64,000 nucleotides of DNA from Sphingomonas aurea. Lineage in GTDB: Bacteria > Pseudomonadota > Alphaproteobacteria > Sphingomonadales > Sphingomonadaceae. The position numbers were made by a program, and so were the translations under genes. The stretch lies in the NCBI RefSeq assembly GCF_030678875.1, contig NZ_JAUUDS010000005.1:1-64000 (forward strand). The letters run 5' to 3'. Positions 35,114 through 42,429 of this stretch are shown here, in pieces (positions within the stretch are counted from its first letter, which is position 1; each line of letters begins with the position of its first letter). The notes beneath the pieces were generated by a model. The model had not been told where the DNA came from. It saw nothing but the letters and a program-made list of their open reading frames with translations, and did no database searches.

Positions 35114-35794
35114 ATGCTACCGCTAGTCACCCTTGCTTCGCCGCTCACATCTACTGAGATTTGCTCGACCCAGAAGATCGTCGCGGCTGCTCACGTTCAA
35201 AGCGTTAATCGCTCCACATGGCCGGACTATCCTAAAGGATCGGTGCCCGACGCAGCAACAGTGGCTCTGAGACGGTCAGCGTCTTTCGCTGCAATGGGCA
35301 TTAAGCCCCTTACAGAAGGGCTTGATCCGCTAAACAGTACTGATGTCGACTGGCCCATTAAAGGCTGCTCTGTCTCGCTTATCGGCGGTAGCAACAATGG
35401 CCTGCTGTCTGATGGTCGCGTGATTCGACCGGTCGGCGGCACTATCGTAGCTGTCGGCACCACGACAGAGCGGCCTGAGGTTCCTGTTGGCCCAGCAATG
35501 AAGAACGCCAAGTTCATTGCATCGGCCTCGATTTCTGTCGAAAACTGGCAGGTTGGTGTTTGGCGCTTTCGAGACGGCTACTCCATGATTGCGGCTTACA
35601 GACTCGGCGATACCGTTCCGCAATTTTCCATCTTAGAATCTGCCAAGCCGGTGATTGGCATCTCATATCTTCCTGCGCCAGATACTTTTGGAGGAAATCT
35701 GACAATTCTACAGAGTACCGGCCACAATAGTTACCGATGGTCTTATGTGGGCTGGAGTGAAAAGGCAGTGCGTGTGACGGTCAAGGAAAAGTGA
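35114..35794 (+). CDS. Orphan protein with atypical base composition
   Basis: 226 residues, codon use much less GC-biased than the flanks (many A/T third positions). The start MLPLVTLASPLTSTEICSTQ could be a weak signal peptide. Two Cys are present, and motifs such as GGSNNGLLSDGRVIRPVGGT and NWQVGVWRFRDGYSMIAAYR suggest a beta-rich fold. No family recognised. It lies between unrelated genes on the opposite strand; horizontal acquisition is my inference. Confidence 0.65.
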   Translation: MLPLVTLASPLTSTEICSTQKIVAAAHVQSVNRSTWPDYPKGSVPDAATVALRRSASFAAMGIKPLTEGLDPLNSTDVDWPIKGCSVSLIGGSNNGLLSDGRVIRPVGGTIVAVGTTTERPEVPVGPAMKNAKFIASASISVENWQVGVWRFRDGYSMIAAYRLGDTVPQFSILESAKPVIGISYLPAPDTFGGNLTILQSTGHNSYRWSYVGWSEKAVRVTVKEK

Positions 35795-35884
35795 GGTTTT
35801 CTTGGCGTCCAATCAGTGTGGATGCGGATACAACTAAATTGGCCTTCATAATAGGGATCGAATATTGGGAAAGTGCCGTAACGG

Positions 35885-36274
35885 CTACGATCGGCAGCAT
35901 AACGATGCAAACATTGCTCGGTAGAGCGGGGTGGCGAGGTTCGGAAGGCGCTCGGCGTCATCCAATCTGAACCATCGAATCTCCGTATGCTCGTCGTTTC
36001 GAAGCGATGCTTCTCCTTCCCACGATGACACGGAATAGACGTGCAGGACGGACGGATCGCTACCGATGTTCAGAGTGCCAAGGTGATCGCCAGCGACACA
36101 TTCTACCCCAATCTCCTCAATCAACTCGCGGCGAAGAGCCGACCATGCCGTCTCCCCGCTTTCGATGTGCCCCCCGATGATGTCCCAGTCACCGGCAAAT
36201 GATTTGTGTGCGGCCCTTAATCCAAGCAGGATCTCACCGTTTCGCACGAGCATTGCGCCGACCACATCAGCCAT
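35885..36274 (-). CDS. Nudix hydrolase
   Basis: 129 residues; ATG at 36274 is chosen over 36289 because GGAGG lies six bases before it. The Nudix box is complete: GHIESGETAWSALRRELIEE followed by IGV, carrying the metal-binding RExxEE. It should hydrolyse a nucleoside diphosphate linked to another moiety; the target (8-oxo-dGTP, ADP-ribose, other) cannot be told. Base composition is intermediate, as in the orphan beside it. Confidence 0.92.
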   Translation of the reverse strand: MADVVGAMLVRNGEILLGLRAAHKSFAGDWDIIGGHIESGETAWSALRRELIEEIGVECVAGDHLGTLNIGSDPSVLHVYSVSSWEGEASLRNDEHTEIRWFRLDDAERLPNLATPLYRAMFASLCCRS

Positions 36275-36365
36275 CAAATCCTCCGGCATCCGGCATCACG
36301 TCGCTTATGGCACGGTAATCGTTACGGAAAAGCCATCGCGCGGGGATCGAATATCAGGATGCCAG

Positions 36366-36827
36366 CTACCAGTAAGCAGCCATCAGCTCGGACACCCACT
36401 CGGGCTGGCGAACCTCGCCGCGAGGCAGGAACTCGCGCATCACCGGCTTGATGTCGACCACGGGCGTTCCGTCGATGGCGTCCAGCCCCTCGACGCTCAG
36501 CCGCGAACCTTCCACGCTCAGCACGCGGCAGACGGTCACGCCGAGCCGATTGGGACGGTTCTTGCCCCGTTGCGCAAAGATGCCGGTGAGCGGCCAATCT
36601 TCACGGCCTCTCGGGTGACGTGCGCCGCGCTCGATCTTCTCTTCGGGCACACGATCGAACAGGAAGATGATCTCGACGTGGCTGAACGCATCCAACCCCG
36701 CCAGCGCGTCGGCCCCGACCTGCGTCGCGTCCAGCTCGATCGTGGTCCGGCTGCTTCCCCAATCGTCATCGACGGGATCGGCGCGGCCGCCTCGAACATG
36801 GCCTATGGGTTCTATCGTGAATGTCAT
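36366..36827 (-). CDS. TrmO-like tRNA methyltransferase (TsaA/UPF0066 family)
   Basis: 153 residues; ATG at 36827 has GGAGGT in place, and the ORF beyond it is not conserved. Start FTIEPIGHVRGGRADPVDDD and the middle GLDAFSHVEIIFLFDRVPEE, RHPRGREDWPLTGIFAQRGK and NRPNRLGVTVCRVL are hallmarks of the TrmO N-terminal domain, which methylates N6 of t6A37 in tRNA. The E. coli enzyme has an extra C-terminal domain; this is the short form. Function by family only. Confidence 0.88.
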   Translation of the reverse strand: MTFTIEPIGHVRGGRADPVDDDWGSSRTTIELDATQVGADALAGLDAFSHVEIIFLFDRVPEEKIERGARHPRGREDWPLTGIFAQRGKNRPNRLGVTVCRVLSVEGSRLSVEGLDAIDGTPVVDIKPVMREFLPRGEVRQPEWVSELMAAYW

Positions 36828-37057
36828 TGCCACCTCCGATCGGTGGCCGTCATTGCCACGATCGGTCTGCGCTGGGGAGTACGGATCGCTTCCAAAAGCG
36901 AACCAGTTACGAGAAGCCTCCTGCGCTAATAGCACGATGGACGCCTGCGACCTGCGCTTTCCCGAAACCTGTTCCCGATTGCATCATCCTGAAACGGCCT
37001 GATCGACACGGGGTAAAGGGAAAGCAGCGGGCAGCACAAACGACCGTCCCGCCTGGA

Positions 37058-38359
37058 TCAGACCACGCTCACCAGCAGCTTGTCGATGCGGCGGCCGTCG
37101 AGGTCGACGATCTCGAACTTCCAGCCCTGCTCGATGAAGCTCTCGCCTTCCTGCGGCAGCCGGCGGAGCACGGCCAGCGCCAGTCCGGCGACGGTGGCAT
37201 AGTCGCGGTCCTCGGGCAGGTCGATGCCCAGCCGCTCGGCAAGGCCATCGGCCGGCATGGTGCCCGCGACCAGCAGCGATCCGTCGTCGCGGGTCACCAC
37301 GTCGGGCGCCTCGTCCGGGTCGGCGTCGGAGGCGAAGGCACCGCCGATCGCCGCCAGCAGGTCGGCCGGGGTCACGATCCCTTCGAAATGGCCGTACTCG
37401 TCGTGGATCAGCGCCATCGGCACCTCCGCCCCGCGTAGTGCCAGGAGCGCGTCGGGCGCGTCGATGCGGTCGATCACCACCGGCGCCTTGCGCATCAGCG
37501 CGGGCAGGTGGAGCGGTTCGCCGCGCAGCAGCGCCGCGGCGATGTCGCGCGCCTGCACCACGCCGGCGACGCTGTCGATCGAGCCGTCGCCGACCGGCAG
37601 CCGGGTGTGCTGCGTCGCCGCCAGCTTGGCGCGGATCTCGTCCTCGCCCGCGCGACAGTCGAGCCAGTCGACCTCGGTCCGCGGCGTCATGATCTCGCGC
37701 ACCGGCCGGTCGGCCAGCCGCACCACGCCCGAGATGATCGAGCGCTCATGCTCCTCGATCACACCCGATTTCGACGCTTCGGCGACGATCAGCTGCAATT
37801 CCTCGGCGGTCACCTGCTCCTCGTTCTCGCGGTCGAGGCGGAGCAGGTGGAAGATCAGCGCGCTGGACGAATCGAGTACCCATACGATCGGCGCGGTCAG
37901 CCACGCCAGCCGGCGCATCGGCCCGGCGACGAACGAGGCGACCGTCTCCGGCGCGCGCAGCGCGAACTGCTTGGGCACCAGCTCGCCGACGATCAGCGAG
38001 GCATAGGTGGTCAAGCCGATCACCAGCACGAAACCTAGCGTCTCGGCGGTGTCCGCCGGCACGCCCGCGGCTTGCAGCCGTGCCGCGGTCGGCGTGCCCA
38101 GGCTGGCGCCCGAATAGGCGCCGGCCAGGATGCCGATCAGGGTGATGCCGATCTGCACGGTCGACAGGAACTTGCCGGGATCCGCCCCCAGTTCCAGCGC
38201 CGCGCGCGCGCCGCGCCGGCCGCTGCGCGCCATCGCCTCCAGCCGCGCCTTGCGCGACGAGACGACGGCCAACTCGCTCATCGCGAAGACGCCGTTCAGC
38301 GCGACCAGCGCCAGGATGATCGCGACGTCGATCCAGGGAAAGGGAGGGAGCGGTGCCAT
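37058..38359 (-). CDS. CNNM/CBS-domain transporter (HlyC/CorC family)
   Basis: 433 residues from ATG at 38359 (AGGAGG about ten bases upstream). N-terminal CNNM membrane domain with IILALVALNGVFAMSELAVV and PGKFLSTVQIGITLIGILAG, then LIVGELVPKQFALRAPE; next a CBS pair (RPVREIMTPRTEVDWLDC; PMALIHDEYGHFEGIVTPAD) and a C-terminal CorC/HlyC transporter-associated domain (GWKFEIVDLDGRRIDKLL). Related proteins handle Mg2+/Co2+ efflux; E. coli YfjD and YtfL are close in plan. The 230 bases upstream of its stop side hold no gene. Confidence 0.92.
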   Translation of the reverse strand: MAPLPPFPWIDVAIILALVALNGVFAMSELAVVSSRKARLEAMARSGRRGARAALELGADPGKFLSTVQIGITLIGILAGAYSGASLGTPTAARLQAAGVPADTAETLGFVLVIGLTTYASLIVGELVPKQFALRAPETVASFVAGPMRRLAWLTAPIVWVLDSSSALIFHLLRLDRENEEQVTAEELQLIVAEASKSGVIEEHERSIISGVVRLADRPVREIMTPRTEVDWLDCRAGEDEIRAKLAATQHTRLPVGDGSIDSVAGVVQARDIAAALLRGEPLHLPALMRKAPVVIDRIDAPDALLALRGAEVPMALIHDEYGHFEGIVTPADLLAAIGGAFASDADPDEAPDVVTRDDGSLLVAGTMPADGLAERLGIDLPEDRDYATVAGLALAVLRRLPQEGESFIEQGWKFEIVDLDGRRIDKLLVSVV

Positions 38360-38496
38360 TGGCGTGCCCCCTCCTAATGGCGGCAAATGCGCCGCGCCAC
38401 AACTTCCATCTGCTCCTGTTCGGCTCCGCCAGTCGATACGCTGCCGGAACAGGAGCCGCCCTGCCGGGTTGTTCCGGTCAGACGAAAGGGAATGTC

Positions 38497-39171
38497 ATGC
38501 CGAACCGCCTCCTCATCGCCGCGCTGGCCGCGACCACGCTCGCCGCGTCGGGCTGCACCACCGATCCCGAGACGGGGCAGCGCCGCATCTCCAAGGCCGC
38601 GATCGGCGGCATCGGCGGGGCGCTGGGCGGCTATCTGCTCGGCGACGTCGTCGGCGGGCGGCGCGACCGGACCGAGAAGATCGTCGGCGCCGGGATCGGC
38701 GGCCTCGCCGGGGCGGGCATCGGCGCTTACATGGACAAGCAGGAGCGCGACCTGCGCGCCCGTACCGCCGGCACCGACGTCCAGGTGATCCGCCGTGGCG
38801 ACGATCTGGTGCTCAATATCCCGTCGGGCATCACCTTCGCCTATGACAGCGCGGCGGTGCAGCCGCAGTTCCAGCGCACGCTCGACCAGGTCGCCGCGAC
38901 GCTGTCCGAATATAACCAGACCTATATCGACGTGTACGGCCACACCGATTCGACCGGCAGCGACGCGTACAACCAGGCGCTGTCCGAACGCCGTGCGACG
39001 GCGGTCGCCGACTATCTGGCGGGGCACGGCGTCCAGACTGCGCGCATCGGCACCCGCGGCTATGGCAAAACCCAGCCGATCGCCTCCAACGACACCGAGG
39101 ACGGCCGCGCCGCCAACCGCCGGGTCGAGGTGAAGATCGTGCCGGTCACGCAGAACGACGTTCGGGGGTAG
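38497..39171 (+). CDS. OmpA-family lipoprotein (YiaD-like)
   Basis: 224 residues. Lipoprotein signal with LAASGC, then a glycine-zipper region (ISKAAIGGIGGALGGYLLGD; GAGIGGLAGAGIGAYMD) and a C-terminal OmpA domain: GITFAYDSAAVQPQFQRTLD, VYGHTDSTGSDAYNQALSER with the peptidoglycan-binding Asp, and GYGKTQPIASNDTEDGRAAN with Arg. It should tether the outer membrane to the murein. Single gene diverging from the CNNM gene. Confidence 0.93.
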   Translation: MPNRLLIAALAATTLAASGCTTDPETGQRRISKAAIGGIGGALGGYLLGDVVGGRRDRTEKIVGAGIGGLAGAGIGAYMDKQERDLRARTAGTDVQVIRRGDDLVLNIPSGITFAYDSAAVQPQFQRTLDQVAATLSEYNQTYIDVYGHTDSTGSDAYNQALSERRATAVADYLAGHGVQTARIGTRGYGKTQPIASNDTEDGRAANRRVEVKIVPVTQNDVRG

Positions 39172-39186
39172 GAGTTACCCCACTCC

Positions 39187-39215
39187 CGTCATCCCCGCGC
39201 AGGCGGGGATGACGG
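39187..39215. repeat. Solo palindromic unit
   Basis: CGTCATCCCCGC and GCGGGGATGACG pair perfectly around five bases. Only one unit is present, unlike the paired copies elsewhere, between convergent OmpA and tadA genes; it could act as a bidirectional transcription barrier. Confidence 0.85.
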
Positions 39216-39240
39216 ACAGGGCGGAATGCTGCGGGTACCC

Positions 39241-39690
39241 CTATCGCCGCGCCGCGAAGAAGTCGCGCAGCAAGGCCCCCGCCTCTCCCTCGCCGATCGC
39301 CGGGTACACCTCAGGCCGATGGTGGCAGGTCGGCTGCGCGAAGACGCGCGCGCCGTGTTCCACCCCGCCCCCCTTGGGATCGCTGGCGCCGTAGAACAGG
39401 CGCCGAATGCGCGCGTGCGCGATCGCGCCTGCGCACATGGCGCACGGCTCCAGCGTGACGTAGAGGTCGCAATCCTCCAGCCGCTCCGCCCCCAACGCCG
39501 CGGCGGCCGCGCGGATCGCCAGCATCTCGGCATGGGCGGTCGGATCGTGCAGGGTGCGCGGCGCGTTGCCGGCGACCGCCAGCACCCGGGCGCCCCGCAT
39601 CACCACCGCGCCCACCGGCACCTCGCCAGCCCGGCCCGCGGCGGCAGCGGCGTCGAGCGCGTGGCGCATGGGCAGGGGCAGCGGGATCAC
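39241..39690 (-). CDS. tadA: tRNA-specific adenosine deaminase
   Basis: 149 residues from GTG at 39690, which keeps the usual PLPLPMRHAL start; ATG at 39669 is the alternative. Zinc deaminase motifs HAEMLAIRAAA (His and proton-shuttle Glu) and YVTLEPCAMCAGAIAHARIR (PCxxC). It makes inosine at position 34 of tRNA-Arg(ACG) and is essential in many bacteria. Confidence 0.94.
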   Translation of the reverse strand: MIPLPLPMRHALDAAAAAGRAGEVPVGAVVMRGARVLAVAGNAPRTLHDPTAHAEMLAIRAAAAALGAERLEDCDLYVTLEPCAMCAGAIAHARIRRLFYGASDPKGGGVEHGARVFAQPTCHHRPEVYPAIGEGEAGALLRDFFAARR

Positions 39691-39727
39691 CGTCCCGCGA
39701 TGCCCCTGCGGCGCGCAGCCGTAAAGC

Positions 39728-39946
39728 TCAGTTCGTGCCCTGGGCGTTCGCCGGGCGCTCGACCTGCAGCGTCGGCACGGCGACCGTCTTGTTCTCGGTG
39801 CCGACCGACACCCGCGCGACATCGGCCTGGAAGGCGGGGGCCTGCACCACCCCGGGCCGGGTCTGGTCGATCGACAGGAAGCCGAAATGCATCGCCGCCG
39901 CCGCGACCAGCACGACCAGGGCGAGGATGACCAGAAGCGCGCGCAT
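39728..39946 (-). CDS. Small single-span membrane protein
   Basis: 72 residues. ATG at 39946 follows AAGGAACGGAC. One span at the start (ALLVILALVVLVAAAAMHFG), then a short extracytoplasmic tail with QTRPGVVQAPAFQADVARVS. I do not recognise it. It lies 37 bases upstream of tadA on the same strand, so probably cotranscribed. Confidence 0.75.
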   Translation of the reverse strand: MRALLVILALVVLVAAAAMHFGFLSIDQTRPGVVQAPAFQADVARVSVGTENKTVAVPTLQVERPANAQGTN

Positions 39947-40096
39947 GTCCGTTCCTTTTTCATTGCTGAAGCGATTCGCTGGCGTAACAACGCCGCTCGC
40001 ACCGACCCGTTGCATCGACTTGCGGTTGACGTGGGCCACACCGTTGTTTAAGCGCGCGGCCTTTCCGGGCATCCGCCTGAAACCAGGATATAGACC

Positions 40097-40399
40097 ATGT
40101 CGCGCATTTGCGAGCTGACCGGCAAGGGCCGGCAGGTGGGCAACAACGTTTCCCACGCCAACAACAAGACCAAGCGCACCTTTCTGCCCAACCTGCAGAA
40201 CGTGACCCTGCTGTCGGACGCACTGGAGACGGGCGTGCGCCTGCGCGTGTCGACCCACGGCCTGCGCTCGGTCGAGCATAATGGCGGGCTGGACAACTGG
40301 CTGGCCAAGACCAGCGACGACAAGCTGTCGCTGCGCTGCCGCCGCCTGAAGCGCGACATCCTGAAGAAGCGCGCCGCCACCGCCGCCGTCGCGGCCTAA
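40097..40399 (+). CDS. rpmB: 50S ribosomal protein L28
   Basis: 100 residues, start [20 protein letters not shown], with the L28 core [20 protein letters not shown] and [16 protein letters not shown]. The length fits alphaproteobacterial L28 with its C-terminal extension. Followed by a strong terminator, so it is a single-gene unit. Confidence 0.98.
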   Translation: MSRICELTGKGRQVGNNVSHANNKTKRTFLPNLQNVTLLSDALETGVRLRVSTHGLRSVEHNGGLDNWLAKTSDDKLSLRCRRLKRDILKKRAATAAVAA

Positions 40400-40425
40400 G
40401 CGACCGTCTCTGCCGGGTTTCCAGA

Positions 40426-40455
40426 CCCCCGCCGGTAGCCATCGGCGGGGGTTTT
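40426..40455 (+). terminator. Intrinsic terminator of rpmB
   Basis: CCCCCGCCG (40426-40434) pairs with CGGCGGGGG (40443-40451) around an eight-base loop and runs into TTTT, 27 bases after the rpmB stop. Confidence 0.93.
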
Positions 40456-40487
40456 GGTGTTCTTGCCTTCGCCCGCCCCTTCCTGTC

Positions 40488-40585
40488 CGTCATCCGCGCG
40501 CAGGTGGCGATCCAGACACGCTGACACCGCGACTCTGGCCGTGAACGTCGGCGTTTATGGGTTTCCGCCTGCGCGGGAATGACGG
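40488..40585. repeat. Paired palindromic repeat, copy 5 (degenerate)
   Basis: CGTCATCCGCGCGCAGGTGG at the left and CCGCCTGCGCGGGAATGACG at the right; the left unit has several mismatches, so this copy is ageing. It separates convergent rpmB and the phytase-like gene. Confidence 0.82.
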
Positions 40586-40615
40586 GATCGGTCCGGGCCC
40601 CTCCGCCGCCGACGC

Positions 40616-41587
40616 TCAATCCAGACGGAACTTCAGCAACAAGGTCCGCTGGATCGGCAGCCAGTTGTCGTCCGACACCAGCCACAGCATCGTGGCGCCG
40701 CTCTCACGCACCACAGCGACGCCTTCGAAATTCTCCGCGAGCACCGGCGCGGCCAGCATAGCGATCTCGCGTCCCCGTACCGTCGCGTCCGGCCGGATCG
40801 CCCCGCGCTCCACCACCACCAGCCGCGCCGACCAGGTGAAGGGCAGCGCCAGCCGCCGCTCCAGCACCAGCAGCCGCCCGTCGGGCAGCTCGGTCAGGTC
40901 CGACGGGTCATAGCCTGGCGCGGGGATGTAGGAGAACCGGAAGGCCGGCTCCGGCCGCTCGGTCGGATCGCCCGCCCAGACCAGGCCGACCCGCATCGCC
41001 GTGCCATAGGGTGGCGATTCGCTCAGCGCCACGAAGCGCCCGTCTGCCAGCCGGGCGAGCGATTCGGCCCCACCGTTCGATCGCCACCGCGCCATCGCCG
41101 CGGGTGCCGCCATCCGCGTACCCCCCGGTCCGTAGCGCCAGATCTGGTTGACGCTCTCGAACCCCACCCAGGTCCGCCCGGTCGCCGGGTCGCGCGCCAG
41201 CGACTCGGCGTCGCGATCGCGCTTCTCCCAGCCGGTGCGCGGACCGCTTGGCAGCTCGGCGAAGCGCACATCCCTCGCACGCCAGTCGCTGCCCATCCGG
41301 AACCGGACGACGTGGCCGCCGTCACTGACCAGGAGAAATCGGTCTCCCTCCACCGCCAGCGCGGAGAAGCTGCCGAACGCCCGGTCGCGGCTCGTCAGCA
41401 CCGCGCCGCCCAGATACATCAACGCTCCCAGCCGCCGCCGCGCCGGATCGCCGGCGTCGAGTGCTACCGGCGTCACCGTCATATCAGGCACGGCGCGCAG
41501 CAGCTTGCGCCGCTCCTCGCCTGCCCAGCCGGTGCCCAGCAGCAGCGGCAGCAGCACGGCGGACAACAGGGCGGCGGCACGCTTCAC
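40616..41587 (-). CDS. Esterase-like activity of phytase domain protein
   Basis: 323 residues from GTG at 41587, preceded by GAGGAG; the upstream ATG of the frame overlaps the divergent promoter region. Signal peptide around AALLSAVLLPLLLGTGWAGE. The body is a beta-propeller type phytase-like domain: FGSFSALAVEGDRFLLVSDG, KRDRDAESLARDPATGRTWV, GFESVNQIW and GGAESLARLADGRFVALSE. Family members are exported; the substrate is usually unknown. Confidence 0.87.
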   Translation of the reverse strand: MKRAAALLSAVLLPLLLGTGWAGEERRKLLRAVPDMTVTPVALDAGDPARRRLGALMYLGGAVLTSRDRAFGSFSALAVEGDRFLLVSDGGHVVRFRMGSDWRARDVRFAELPSGPRTGWEKRDRDAESLARDPATGRTWVGFESVNQIWRYGPGGTRMAAPAAMARWRSNGGAESLARLADGRFVALSESPPYGTAMRVGLVWAGDPTERPEPAFRFSYIPAPGYDPSDLTELPDGRLLVLERRLALPFTWSARLVVVERGAIRPDATVRGREIAMLAAPVLAENFEGVAVVRESGATMLWLVSDDNWLPIQRTLLLKFRLD

Positions 41588-41731
41588 GCGCTCCTCATAG
41601 GGGCGGGCGGCGCGGCGAAAAGGCTGAACCGCCGATAACGGACACATTCAGGCTCGGCTCAACGCGAATCGGCGAGAAGGCTTTCATCGACGACGGGTTT
41701 CCCGCCGCCGAGCAGGATCGGGAGAACCAGC

Positions 41732-42061
41732 ATGTTCAAGACTTTCACCCTCGCCGCCGCCGCCGTCGCCATGACCGCCTCGGCCGTCGTCCCCGTCAGT
41801 GCCGCCGATGCGCGTCCGCGTCGCCACTGGCACGGTGACCGCTACGAGCAGCGGTACGACCGGCGCGACTATCGCGACGCGTGCCGCCGCAAGGGCATCG
41901 GCAGCACCGGCACCGTCGTCGGCGCGATCGCGGGTGGCCTGCTGGGCCGCACGATCGACACCCGCGGCGACCGCACGATGGGCACGCTGCTCGGCGCCGG
42001 TGCCGGCGCGCTGGCCGGCCGCGCCGTCGAGCGCGGCGAGCGCCCCGGCTATTGCCGCTAA
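41732..42061 (+). CDS. Glycine-zipper secreted protein
   Basis: 109 residues. Signal peptide ends VVPVSA; then an Arg/His/Tyr-rich segment (RHWHGDRYEQRYDRRDYRDA) and a glycine zipper GTVVGAIAGGLLGRTID with a second GTLLGAGAGALAGRAVERG, the 2TM_glycine-zipper pattern seen in envelope stress proteins. Function unknown; likely outer-membrane associated. Confidence 0.85.
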   Translation: MFKTFTLAAAAVAMTASAVVPVSAADARPRRHWHGDRYEQRYDRRDYRDACRRKGIGSTGTVVGAIAGGLLGRTIDTRGDRTMGTLLGAGAGALAGRAVERGERPGYCR

Positions 42062-42159
42062 GGTTTCAGGGTTCCCTCGCGTAGCGTAACGAGGGCGGAG
42101 GGCCGGTGCCGCGAGGCGCCGGTCCTCTTGTTCATGGGTCGCGCTGCAGGCGAGAATAG

Positions 42160-42369
42160 TCGCGCTAAGGCGCGAAGACGCTAAGGAAGAAGAGATTGTT
42201 CACGCGGAGGCGCGGAGGCGCGGAGGGGTTGCGCCTCGCCGCGGCAGCGGCCCTTAATCGCTGGCCGATGATAATGCAGGTGCGCTGCCGCGCACGATAC
42301 ATCCTCCGCGGCTCCGCGTCTCCGCGTGAACCCGTTCTTCTCTTCGCGTCTTAGCGCCTTCGCGCGAAC
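42160..42369. repeat. Iterated GCGAAGA and GCGGAGG repeats, gene-free gap
   Basis: The 368 bases before polA contain CGCTAAGGCGCGAAGACGCT and CACGCGGAGGCGCGGAGGCG on one side and the reverse order CTCCGCGTCTCCGCGTGAAC and CTTCGCGTCTTAGCGCCTTC on the other: two nested inverted motifs around a central 60-base spacer. No ORF with coding character is present. Similar wording occurs at 5971-6097 and 57693-57893. Confidence 0.75.
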
Positions 42370-42429
42370 ATTCCTTCGCCAAGCAGGGGGATGCCGTCGC
42401 CCGCGTAAACCGCTACATCGGCCGCCACC

